From: Massilia agri
GTDB lineage: Bacteria > Pseudomonadota > Gammaproteobacteria > Burkholderiales > Burkholderiaceae_D
Direction: 5' to 3'
Assembly (NCBI RefSeq): GCF_024753255.1
Contig: NZ_JANUHA010000014.1
Location: 62,001 to 126,000 of the forward strand
Length of the DNA: 64,000 nt
Each line of letters starts with the position of its first letter. Positions within the stretch are counted from its first letter, which is position 1. Below, in pieces: positions 24,605 through 32,416 of the stretch. The translations under genes and the position numbers were made by a program. The notes beneath the pieces are model-generated. The model was not told the origin of the DNA. It was given only the letters and a program-made list of their open reading frames with translations, and searched no databases.

Positions 24605-25513
24605 TCAATCCTGTTCGCGCGGCGCCTCGTGCTTCCATGCGGCCGGCCAGGCCGGCAGTGGAATGCGCTCGTTGTCGCCGGGGACCGGCACGAAGGCGTC
24701 GGCTTCCCAGGCGCGCGCGGCCTGCTCGATGCGCTCGCGGCTGCTGGAAACGAAGTTCCAGAAGATGTAGCGCCGTCCGTCCAGCGGCGCGCCGCCGATC
24801 AGCACGAAGCGCGCGCCGGCGCTCGAGGAGACCCGCACCGCGGCGCCCGGCTCGAGCATCGCCATGGTATTGCCGGGAATCGCCTCGCCATCGACCTCGA
24901 TGGCGCCCATCGGCGCATACACGGCGCTTTCGTCCGGCAGGCCATCCAGCGCGACGGCGCCGCCCGGCGCCAGCTGCACGTCCAGGTACAAGGTCTGGCT
25001 GAAGGTCGGCACCGGAGACGTCTTGCCGAAGGCGGTGCCGACCAGCACGCGCACGGTCGCGCCCTCGAAGGCGATTTCGGGGATCTGGTCGGCCGGCGTA
25101 TGGGAAAAGGCGGCCGGCGCCTCTTCGTATTCGCGCGGCAGCGCGGCCCACAGCTGCAGGCCGTGGGTGCGGCGCACCTGTCCCAGCAGGTCCTCCGGCG
25201 TGCGCTCCGAATGGACGATGCCGCTGCCGGCCGTCATCCAGTTGATCGCGCCCGGCTCGATGCGCTGCTCGGTGCCGAGGCTGTCGCGGTGCATGATGGC
25301 GCCTTCGAAGAGGTAAGTCACCGTGGCCAGGCCGATGTGCGGGTGCGGACGCACATCGTGGCGCGCGCCGGGCTGGGCTTCGACGGGCCCCATGTGGTCG
25401 AAGAAGAGGAAGGGACCGACCGACTGGCGGCTTGCGGCCGGCAGGATGCGCCGCACGGTGAAGCCGCCGCCGAGGTCCTTGTCATGCGATTTGAACAGGT
25501 GGGCGATGGACAT
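24605..25513 (-). CDS. Pirin family protein
   Basis: A 302-residue bicupin of the pirin family, Fe-binding proteins that include quercetinase-type enzymes and redox regulators. The N-terminal cupin metal motifs are HPHIGLATVTYLFEG and INWMTAGSGIVHSE. It lies between the two convergent arms of the kinase/SEDS/PBP block and shows no obvious link to it. A second, diverged pirin is at 51746. The ATG has a reasonable GGAGGAAT upstream. Confidence 0.92.
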   Translation of the reverse strand: MSIAHLFKSHDKDLGGGFTVRRILPAASRQSVGPFLFFDHMGPVEAQPGARHDVRPHPHIGLATVTYLFEGAIMHRDSLGTEQRIEPGAINWMTAGSGIVHSERTPEDLLGQVRRTHGLQLWAALPREYEEAPAAFSHTPADQIPEIAFEGATVRVLVGTAFGKTSPVPTFSQTLYLDVQLAPGGAVALDGLPDESAVYAPMGAIEVDGEAIPGNTMAMLEPGAAVRVSSSAGARFVLIGGAPLDGRRYIFWNFVSSSRERIEQAARAWEADAFVPVPGDNERIPLPAWPAAWKHEAPREQD

Positions 25514-25594
25514 GGCGATTCCTCCGGGTGTGATCGATCCTGCAACTGTACACCATCCGCGCCCCTGCGGCGCCTGCCGGAGGACAGGCCCGGC

Positions 25595-27811
25595 TTACAG
25601 CAGGTCGCGCACGACCCGGAAGCCCACGATATCGTTCGACAGCACGCTGGAAAAACCGTTGCGCAGCGCCGAACGCAGGTAGCGCGGGTTGTACAGCCAG
25701 GAGCCGCCGCGCAGGATGCGGCGCGCAGGGTCGCCGCCCGTTTCCCAGGCGCTGCCGTCCAGGGGAGCGCCTTCGTAGTTGTCGTGCACCACGTCCTGCA
25801 CCCACTCCCACACATTGCCGTGCATGTCGTACAGGCCCCAGGGATTGGCCGGGAACATGCCGGCCGGCGTGGTGCCGGCCCGGTAGGCACCGCGCGGCCC
25901 GCCGTTGTAGGTGAAGGTGCCGTCGTAATTGGCCTGCTCGGGGCCGATGGTGTCGCCGAAGCTGAAGGCGGTTCTCGTGCCGGCCCGGCAGGCGTATTCC
26001 CATTCGCTTTCCGTCGGCAGGCGGTAGCGTTTGCCGGTGGCGGCGGACAGCCAGGCCAGGTAGTTCCGGGCATCGTGCCAGGTCACGCCCACCACGGGAT
26101 GGGCGTCGGTCTGGGGGAAGCCGGGCGCGGCCCAGTTCACCTCGCCAGTCGGCTCCCAGCCGGTGGCCTGCACGAAGACGCGCCACTCGCCCACCGTCAC
26201 CGGATAGCGGCCCATGGCGAAGGGGCGTTCGATGCCGACCCAGCGCTGGGGCGTCTCGCGTTCCAGCCATTTTTTCTGGGCGCCGGCCGCCATCGCGATC
26301 TTGCGTTCGTGTTCGTGGGAGCCCATCTGGAAGCGTCCGGTCGGGATCAGGACCAGAGACGGACCGCTGCCGGCGCCGTCCAGGAACGGATCGCACAGCA
26401 CGCCGTCGCCATCGGCCACCGGGCTGCCCGGCGTCGGCATCAACTTGGCCAGCTCGTCGGCGGTGCGCGCCGCCTGCAGCGCGCGTGCGCGTTTCTGCTG
26501 CACCAGGTAGGCTGCCGCGGCCTTGGCCTGGGCCGCCTTGCGCTGCGCCTCTTCCTGGGCCAGGCGCGCCTTCGCGACTTCCTCCTCGCGCTTGGCCAGC
26601 AGCTGCTGGCGCAGCTGCTCCTTGCGCGCCTCGCGCGCCGCCTCGGCGGCAAGCCGCTCGGCGCGCCGCTGTTCGCGGCGCTCGCGCTCGACGAGCAGCC
26701 TGGCGGCGGCCTTGGCCTGCTCTTCGACCTGGCGCCGCGCGGCCAGCTCGCGTTCGCGCTGCTGTTCGCGTCGCTCCTGCTCGGCGCGGGCCCGTGCCTC
26801 CTCGCGGGCGACTTCCTCCGGCGTGGGGCCGACAGCCTTGCGGATGTGTTCCAGCAGCGCACGCACGCTGGGCGGCCGCGCCGCGGAATCACGATCAAAA
26901 CCGGCGCGCAGCGCTTCCCATTGACGCGGCGTCAGCCCTGCCGGCATGTGGCCGTTCGACGCGGGCAGCGCGCCGTCCAGCATCTGGCAGATCATCATCG
27001 AGACCGCGTACACGTCCAGGCTCGGCGCCGGCACGCAGTCCGGATTTCCCGCCTCGGGTGCGCGGTAGCCGGCGGTGCCGGAACTGGCCGGCGCGTCGAG
27101 CGGCGACGGCGCCCGTGCGCGCGCCGCGATGCCGAAGTCGAGCAGTTTCACGTCGCCGCGTTTGGTGAGGAAGACATTGGCCGGCTTGATGTCGCGGTGG
27201 ACCAGGCCATGCTTGTCCCAGGCGTAGTCCAGCGCCGCCGCGACCGGGTCGAGCAGGGCCAGCGCCCGGTCGAGCGGCAGGCGGCCTTCGCGCGCCAGCA
27301 GGCTGTCCAGGTCTTCTCCCTCCAGGCATTCCATGATGATGAAATAGCTGGATGTGGCCGGGTCCTGCGCCCATTCATAGACCCGCACGATGTGTTCGTG
27401 CGCCAGGCGGCGCGCACGGGTGGCTTCCTGGATCAGGAGCTTGGCGTGGCTGGCCGACTGGGTCAGCTGGGGCGGCAGGATCTTCAGCGCCACCTGGGCG
27501 CTGTGGCCCAGCTCCGCATGGGTGGCCAGGTCGGTGGCCTGCCACACCTGGCCCATGCCGCCGTGGGCGATCAGGCGCTCGAGGCGGTAGCGGCGGTTCT
27601 GCGGCCCGACCTCCTGGCCGGCCATCAGGCCGATCTCGGTGCCGGCGCGCGCGGGGACGGAATGGAGCTGCGCGGCCTCCGGGGCCTCCTGCGCGGGGGC
27701 GTATTCGGCATCGAGGATCGCGTTCTTGCGCAGGTCGAATTCCTGGCGGCTCAGCAGGCCATCCTCGTGCAGGGCACGCAGTTCGCGGATCTTGTCGATG
27801 GCCGTTTGCAT
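25595..27811 (-). CDS. Ser/Thr kinase fused to coiled coil and FGE-sulfatase (SUMF1) domain
   Basis: A 738-residue soluble protein. A SHOCT-like helical hairpin (1-35: LRALHEDGLLSRQEFDLRKN) is followed by a full kinase domain: Gly loop 83-88, K110, HRD 205-207, K209, N212, DFG 225-227 and APE 251-253. A long charged coiled coil runs 330-445. The C-terminal domain (about 485-738) is formylglycine-generating-enzyme type (RFQMGSHE, LPTESEWEYACRAGT, WGLYDMHGNVWEW, RRILRGGSWLYNPRYLRSA). The catalytic cysteines of true FGE after GGSW are missing, so it is probably a binding module. AAGGAAG precedes ATG 27811, 8 bp after the zinc-ribbon/SPFH gene; it is the last gene of the minus-strand operon. Confidence 0.9.
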   Translation of the reverse strand: MQTAIDKIRELRALHEDGLLSRQEFDLRKNAILDAEYAPAQEAPEAAQLHSVPARAGTEIGLMAGQEVGPQNRRYRLERLIAHGGMGQVWQATDLATHAELGHSAQVALKILPPQLTQSASHAKLLIQEATRARRLAHEHIVRVYEWAQDPATSSYFIIMECLEGEDLDSLLAREGRLPLDRALALLDPVAAALDYAWDKHGLVHRDIKPANVFLTKRGDVKLLDFGIAARARAPSPLDAPASSGTAGYRAPEAGNPDCVPAPSLDVYAVSMMICQMLDGALPASNGHMPAGLTPRQWEALRAGFDRDSAARPPSVRALLEHIRKAVGPTPEEVAREEARARAEQERREQQRERELAARRQVEEQAKAAARLLVERERREQRRAERLAAEAAREARKEQLRQQLLAKREEEVAKARLAQEEAQRKAAQAKAAAAYLVQQKRARALQAARTADELAKLMPTPGSPVADGDGVLCDPFLDGAGSGPSLVLIPTGRFQMGSHEHERKIAMAAGAQKKWLERETPQRWVGIERPFAMGRYPVTVGEWRVFVQATGWEPTGEVNWAAPGFPQTDAHPVVGVTWHDARNYLAWLSAATGKRYRLPTESEWEYACRAGTRTAFSFGDTIGPEQANYDGTFTYNGGPRGAYRAGTTPAGMFPANPWGLYDMHGNVWEWVQDVVHDNYEGAPLDGSAWETGGDPARRILRGGSWLYNPRYLRSALRNGFSSVLSNDIVGFRVVRDLL

Positions 27812-27819
27812 CGCTTCCT

Positions 27820-29769
27820 TCAGGACTGCAAGGGCGCGCCGCAGGCGCCGCAGAAGCGCTCGCCGTCGCGCACGGCATGGCCGTGCAGGCACTGGCGCAG
27901 GCTTGCCGCGACACCGGCTACCGCGCCGGCCTGGGCGGCCAGCAGCGCGACCTGGTGGCGGCGGTCCTTGTCGACTTCGCCGTCACGGCGCGCCTGTTCG
28001 CGGGCGACCAGCGCCAAAGCCTCGTCCGGCGTGAGCTTGCCGGCGCCGACCACGGCTGCCAGGCTCGAGAGCTGGCCGGCATCCATGGTCGCGTGCACGC
28101 GGGTCTTCATGAAGTCGTTCAGCAGCGCGGCGTTGGGCGCGGCGGCCAGGGCGAGTTTCGCGGTGTCGTCCATGCCGGCGAAAGCTTGCTGCTCGGCCAG
28201 GCGCAGCGCATGGCGGCGTTCCTCGGCCTCCAGCAGGACGCCCTGCTGCTCGCGCGCCTGCCGCGCTTCCAGGGCGATGGTGCGGGCAAGCTTGTCCTGC
28301 TGGGCAGTGCTGCGGGCCGTCTCGATGGCCAGGCGCGCCTGCTCGTCTTCCCATTCCTGCAGGCGCTCGGCGTCGCGCCGGCGCGCGGTGTTGGAAAGCA
28401 GCAGCAATTGGTGGCGCGCCACGTGTTCTTCCTCGTCGATCGCGCGCGCGCGGCGGGCGGCATCTTCCTCGGCCTGGCGCAGGCGCACCAGTTCCGCCTG
28501 CTTGCGGGCGGCGTCCTCGATCGAGGCGGCCTGTTCGATCTTGTAGCGGATCTGCTGTTGCAGCAGGGTGTGCGAAAAGCGCTGGCGGGCGATTGCCTGC
28601 GCCTGGCGCGCGTCCTGCTGGGCCACCTCGAGTTCGCTGCGCATGCGCAGCTGGGCCAGGGCGCGCAGGTGCTGCCACTCCTGTACTTCGTCGCGGCGCT
28701 GCGCGCCCTTCTTGGCCAGCTCGTGTTCGAGCTCGGCCAGCACGTCGCCGGCGCCGCGCTCCAGCGCCTGCTTGCGCGACTGGGCGTCGAGGATGCGGGC
28801 GTAGAGTTCGATCTGGCGCGCACGCAGCGCGTGGGCGCGATCGGCGCCCTGCAGCGACAGTTCGGCGCGGGCAATGGCATCGTCCTGGCGCAGCTCGGCC
28901 TCGCGCTGGCGCACCCGCGCCTGCTGTTCGGCGCGGCGCAGGCGCTGCCATTCCTCGGCGTCGTAGAGCTCGTCCAGGTGCTTCCTGTGCTCGACCTGCA
29001 CATGGCGCTCGTCGACCGCCAGCCACAGGCTGCCGACCTTCGCGCGGTTGGCGTCGTATTTGTCGTGGCGCAGTTCGACCGTGTCGACCTTCACGACGGC
29101 GAGCCCGTACTCGGCCAGCAGGAATTTCAAGCCTCCCTGCAGGCGCTCGTCGAGCTGCTCGCGCAACGCATTGTTGCCGGCCATGTCGCGGATCGAGCGC
29201 GCGCCGACGAACTCCTCCAGCAGCTGGCGCACCGGGGCCGACAGCAGCTCACGCAATTCCTGCGTGCCGATGGTGCCGGGCTGGGTCATGAAGTGGCGGG
29301 CGAAAGCCGGTACGTCCTCGATTCTCACGCTCACCGCAAAACGCGCCGTCACCGCCAGCTGCTCGCTGGTGAGAACGTCGTCGAAGCGGAATTCGACCGG
29401 CAGCGCGCCGCTGCGGGTAACGAGAATCTCGGCATGCTGGTCGCGCAGCAGGTGGTTCAGGCGCGTGAAGAAGCCTTCGATCTCGTATTCGCCCTGCGGC
29501 ACCTCGGTGGCCTTACTGCCCTGCAGGATGTAGGCGCGGCTGGTTGCGGGAACGCGCAGCGTCTTGACGAAGAGTCCGGACAGTTCGCGCACGCCGAAGA
29601 AGACGGCCAGTTCGTCGGGGCCGGCCACCCAGCGGTTCTCGACCAGCACCGGCGCGTTGCGTCGTGCGCCCAGGGTCAGGCCGCAGCCGCCGCAGTAACG
29701 CGCTTCTCCGCCGTTCTTGCGCTCGCAGCGCGGGCAGCCGGCGCCGCCCCATCCGAACATCTGCAACAT
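27820..29769 (-). CDS. SPFH-like coiled-coil protein flanked by two zinc ribbons
   Basis: A 649-residue protein. It has an N-terminal zinc ribbon (C12, C15, C26, C29), then a region resembling the SPFH/band-7 (stomatin-flotillin) fold (about 40-260: TSRAYILQGSKATEVPQGEY, VTARFAVSVRIED, LLAEYGLAVVKVDTVELRHD). A very long Arg/Gln/Glu-rich coiled coil follows (about 270-540), and then a C-terminal ribbon (C627, H629, H631, C640, C643). SPFH proteins scaffold membrane or cytoskeletal assemblies. No membrane anchor is visible. The start at 29769 has CGGAG upstream; alternative starts further up lack the ribbon context. It is in an operon with the kinase-FGE protein and possibly its scaffold or substrate. 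Confidence 0.82.
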   Translation of the reverse strand: MLQMFGWGGAGCPRCERKNGGEARYCGGCGLTLGARRNAPVLVENRWVAGPDELAVFFGVRELSGLFVKTLRVPATSRAYILQGSKATEVPQGEYEIEGFFTRLNHLLRDQHAEILVTRSGALPVEFRFDDVLTSEQLAVTARFAVSVRIEDVPAFARHFMTQPGTIGTQELRELLSAPVRQLLEEFVGARSIRDMAGNNALREQLDERLQGGLKFLLAEYGLAVVKVDTVELRHDKYDANRAKVGSLWLAVDERHVQVEHRKHLDELYDAEEWQRLRRAEQQARVRQREAELRQDDAIARAELSLQGADRAHALRARQIELYARILDAQSRKQALERGAGDVLAELEHELAKKGAQRRDEVQEWQHLRALAQLRMRSELEVAQQDARQAQAIARQRFSHTLLQQQIRYKIEQAASIEDAARKQAELVRLRQAEEDAARRARAIDEEEHVARHQLLLLSNTARRRDAERLQEWEDEQARLAIETARSTAQQDKLARTIALEARQAREQQGVLLEAEERRHALRLAEQQAFAGMDDTAKLALAAAPNAALLNDFMKTRVHATMDAGQLSSLAAVVGAGKLTPDEALALVAREQARRDGEVDKDRRHQVALLAAQAGAVAGVAASLRQCLHGHAVRDGERFCGACGAPLQS

Positions 29770-29833
29770 ATGCGACTCCGTTTCAATCCGTACAACAAAC
29801 CGCTTCGACGATTCTAGCAAAGCCGGGGCGCGA

Positions 29834-30832
29834 TCATATGATCCCGATCCGGTCCACGCAGGCTACGCTCGCCCCCTGGGCCTTGAGCTGCGCGCGCCAC
29901 TCCGGTGTCAGCTCCGCCTCCCAGGCGCGCGGCAGCAGGATGCGGTCGCCGGCCTGCGCCTCGCGCAGCAGCAGCGCGCACTTCGGCCCGACCCCGTCGA
30001 CGTTCTCGACCTGCCCCGCATGCCAGCTGGATGACTGGCCGGTGGCCAGCAGGCGGCCGCGCGGAAGGAAATCGCGGCCGCGCGCCATGCGGTCGGCCAT
30101 TACCAGGGCCAGCTCGAAGGAGGCGCCCTGGAAGCGCTCCCCGGAGAAACGCACCGTGGTGCGCCACTCTTTCAAGCCGCGCCCATCGTGGTGGCGCGCC
30201 GCCACCAGTACGGCGCGCACCCGCGCCTGCAGGGCCGCATCGGCACCGGGCGCCACGATACCCGACGCTTCGTCTTCCCCGTCCGCCGGGCTTGGCCGCA
30301 CATGGACCTCGACCCAGGACAGGGTGTCGCCCTCGCCGCCGCTCACCAGGGGAAACCAGGCGCGCGCGCTGGAGACGCCGGCTGCCGGATCCGGATGGCC
30401 GCTCAGGGCGCCCAGGTGCGGCAGGCCGCCCGCGCCGCCCGCGAGCACGCCGAGCGGCACGGCAGCCAGGCTGTGACCGTCCACCCGGCCCAGGTGCCAG
30501 GCATCGGACCAGCCGTTCGCCACCACCGGCACCGAAGACTGATAAAGCCCCCGCACCATGCGGTCGGCCAGCACGGCGGCCAGCTCCCAGTCGCGTTCCC
30601 CGCCCGCAGGCGCACGGTCGAGGCTCAACACCACCTGTGCGCGGCTGTCGAAACGCGCCTCCGTATGGCGCGCCAGGCGCACCACGGCCTGCATGCGCCG
30701 GGCCACCTCCGGCGCCTCCGGCACGCTGCATTTCACTTCGGCGCGGCCGTCGCGGGGACGCACGGTGGCCGTGACGGTCAGGTAGCTGCCGTCCGGGGCG
30801 ATGCTGCGGCAGCGCACGAGGGAATCGTTCAT
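29834..30832 (-). CDS. Lon-protease-domain-like protein (two diverged repeats)
   Basis: A 332-residue protein of two halves with similar layout (WELAAVLADRMVRG near 82 and FELALVMADRMARG near 239). The second half resembles the S16 Lon proteolytic domain. FQGASFELAL aligns with the DGPSAGIA box, putting S238 at the nucleophile; GQVENVDGVGPKCALLLREA aligns with GxVxxVGGxKEK, putting K284 at the Lys. The Ser-Lys spacing of 46 is close to that of E. coli Lon (43). The first half has lost the Ser. There is no ATPase domain. GGGAGGAG precedes the ATG, which overlaps the upstream stop (ATGA). Peptidase activity is an inference. Confidence 0.75.
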   Translation of the reverse strand: MNDSLVRCRSIAPDGSYLTVTATVRPRDGRAEVKCSVPEAPEVARRMQAVVRLARHTEARFDSRAQVVLSLDRAPAGGERDWELAAVLADRMVRGLYQSSVPVVANGWSDAWHLGRVDGHSLAAVPLGVLAGGAGGLPHLGALSGHPDPAAGVSSARAWFPLVSGGEGDTLSWVEVHVRPSPADGEDEASGIVAPGADAALQARVRAVLVAARHHDGRGLKEWRTTVRFSGERFQGASFELALVMADRMARGRDFLPRGRLLATGQSSSWHAGQVENVDGVGPKCALLLREAQAGDRILLPRAWEAELTPEWRAQLKAQGASVACVDRIGII

Positions 30833-31866
30833 TGCTCCTCCCGGGTCGCGCGGCGGGCGGCGCAATCGCATTCGAGGTTGGCGACGATGCGGTCGGTCTC
30901 GTCGAGCAGCGCGATGGCCTGCGGCAGCTCGGCGACCGCATGCTTCATGCGGGCCAGCAGGGCCCAGGCTTCGTCCAGCGCCGCCACCGCGCGCAAGCTG
31001 TGGCGTGCGCGGCGCAGCTGTTCGGACGCCGCCATGGCTTCGTTCGGCGCAGCCAGCGCGAGCGCCGGCATGGTGCCCACCGAGAGGCTCACCAAGTCGA
31101 GCCGGCGCAGCAGATCCTGGTGGCGGCGGAAGGTCGCGCAGTCCGGCGGCAGGACGGCCAGGCGTAGCCCGCACAGCACGCGCGGCAATTCCAGGAATAG
31201 CCGGCGCAGCGCCTTGCGGTCTTCGCATGCCGCGTCGAAGGCTTCCTGGGGCGGCGCCTGGACCGGTCTTGCCACCTGCTGCACGGCCAGGCGCGCCCCC
31301 AGCAGCGCCGCCAGGTCGCGCGCCGCGCCGAAGTCGACCGGCACGCAGTCGTCCACCATGACGCCGAAGCGGGTATACAGCAGCTGGTTGAAGCCGGCGC
31401 GGAACAGGTTCCACTCCTCGAAACTCGTGCAGGGCGGTAGCTCCAGGTTGCCCTGGGCCAGTTCACGCTGCAAGGCGGCCTCCATCTGCGCCACGAAGGC
31501 GTCCAGGGCCACCTGCTGCCCGGCTTCGCTGGCCAGGAACAGGTCGAAGCGCTGCTGGGCTTCGCGCGGGTCGGCGCCGTCGATGGCGAAAGCGACCTTG
31601 AGGCCGATCTCGGGCGCGGCCGCGAAGGGCGTCAGTTCGCAGGCATAGGGGCCGGGATGCACGCACCAGGCCGTTTCGCCCTCGAAGGCATTCACGCGCG
31701 CATCTTCGCTCAGGCGCCGGGTATGGCCTTCGCCATTGGCCAGCACGACGAAGCGTCCGCTTGGCACCGTGCGGCCGCGCGCGATCGGCAAGGCGATATA
31801 GGCCGCGCCGAGGCCGGCGAGGTCCGGGGGCGGCTGGCGGAAGGGCCGGGTAAACAGCTTCAGCAT
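30829..31866 (-). CDS. Uncharacterised protein of the PBP/kinase operon
   Basis: A 345-residue soluble protein starting MLKLFTRPFRQPPPDLAGLG. The first 180 residues (beta-rich, with a segment LLYTRFGVMVDDCVPVDFG resembling the end of SPFH domains such as that in the neighbouring gene) may form a distant SPFH-like fold; the C-terminal third is helical (LRRLDLVSLSVGTMPALALA...). No named family recognised. The stop overlaps the start of the Lon-like gene (ATGA), and the start is 2 bp after the preceding stop, so it is strictly co-translated. Confidence 0.75.
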   Translation of the reverse strand: MLKLFTRPFRQPPPDLAGLGAAYIALPIARGRTVPSGRFVVLANGEGHTRRLSEDARVNAFEGETAWCVHPGPYACELTPFAAAPEIGLKVAFAIDGADPREAQQRFDLFLASEAGQQVALDAFVAQMEAALQRELAQGNLELPPCTSFEEWNLFRAGFNQLLYTRFGVMVDDCVPVDFGAARDLAALLGARLAVQQVARPVQAPPQEAFDAACEDRKALRRLFLELPRVLCGLRLAVLPPDCATFRRHQDLLRRLDLVSLSVGTMPALALAAPNEAMAASEQLRRARHSLRAVAALDEAWALLARMKHAVAELPQAIALLDETDRIVANLECDCAARRATREEQ

Positions 31867-31867
31867 G

Positions 31868-32416
31868 CTAGCGACCGATCGGCTCCACGGCGAATCCACC
31901 GCCGTGGCGCTGGAAATGCCTGGCCGGTCCCTCGGCGAAGGGCCATGGGCCCTCGCACTCGCCGTCCGGGTCGAGCCGTCCCTCCAGAACGGTGTTGCCG
32001 GCGCCGTCGACCACGCGAAGCGGCTGCGCCGCGCGCAGCAGCGCCGGAGCCAGGCTTGACTCCGGGTCGAGCTGGAGGATGGCGCGGCCGGCCACGACGT
32101 GCAGGCGCCAGGCGCCGTCGTCGGTGACCAGGGCTTCGAAGGGCGCCCCGCTGTCGGCCGCGCGCAGCATGCCGGCGCTGCCGCGCCAGTCGGGGGCGGC
32201 GGCCCGGGCACGCCGCGCCTCGGCCAGCTGGCGCAGGCGCCGGGTGGTCAAGGGGGAAGCCTGCAGCGCCGCCCGCTCGCCACTGCTCAAGGGACGGCTG
32301 CCGTCCAGTGCGGCCAGCAGCACCGCGTCGGCCAGCACCAGGCGGTCGCCCTCGACCCGGCGCCCCGCCAGCAGCTGCGCCTGCAGCTTGCGATCCAGTT
32401 CCGTCATGCCCATCAT
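31868..32416 (-). CDS. Uncharacterised protein of the PBP/kinase operon
   Basis: A 182-residue soluble protein. An N-terminal helical part (LDRKLQAQLLAGRRVEGDRL, SSGERAALQASPLTTRRLRQ) is followed by a beta-rich C-terminal part (VTDDGAWRLHVVAGRAILQL). No family recognised; the N-terminus has the look of an adaptor. AAGGAGGAG lies before ATG 32416, which overlaps the upstream stop. The tight coupling on both sides implies function in the same complex or pathway. Confidence 0.75.
   Translation of the reverse strand: MMGMTELDRKLQAQLLAGRRVEGDRLVLADAVLLAALDGSRPLSSGERAALQASPLTTRRLRQLAEARRARAAAPDWRGSAGMLRAADSGAPFEALVTDDGAWRLHVVAGRAILQLDPESSLAPALLRAAQPLRVVDGAGNTVLEGRLDPDGECEGPWPFAEGPARHFQRHGGGFAVEPIGR

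Noticed and set aside
24629-28546. A 1305-codon open frame on the plus strand
   Set aside because: It is antisense to the pirin, kinase-FGE and SPFH-like genes; the translation is Ala/Gly/Arg-rich without domains. High GC produces such long shadow frames.
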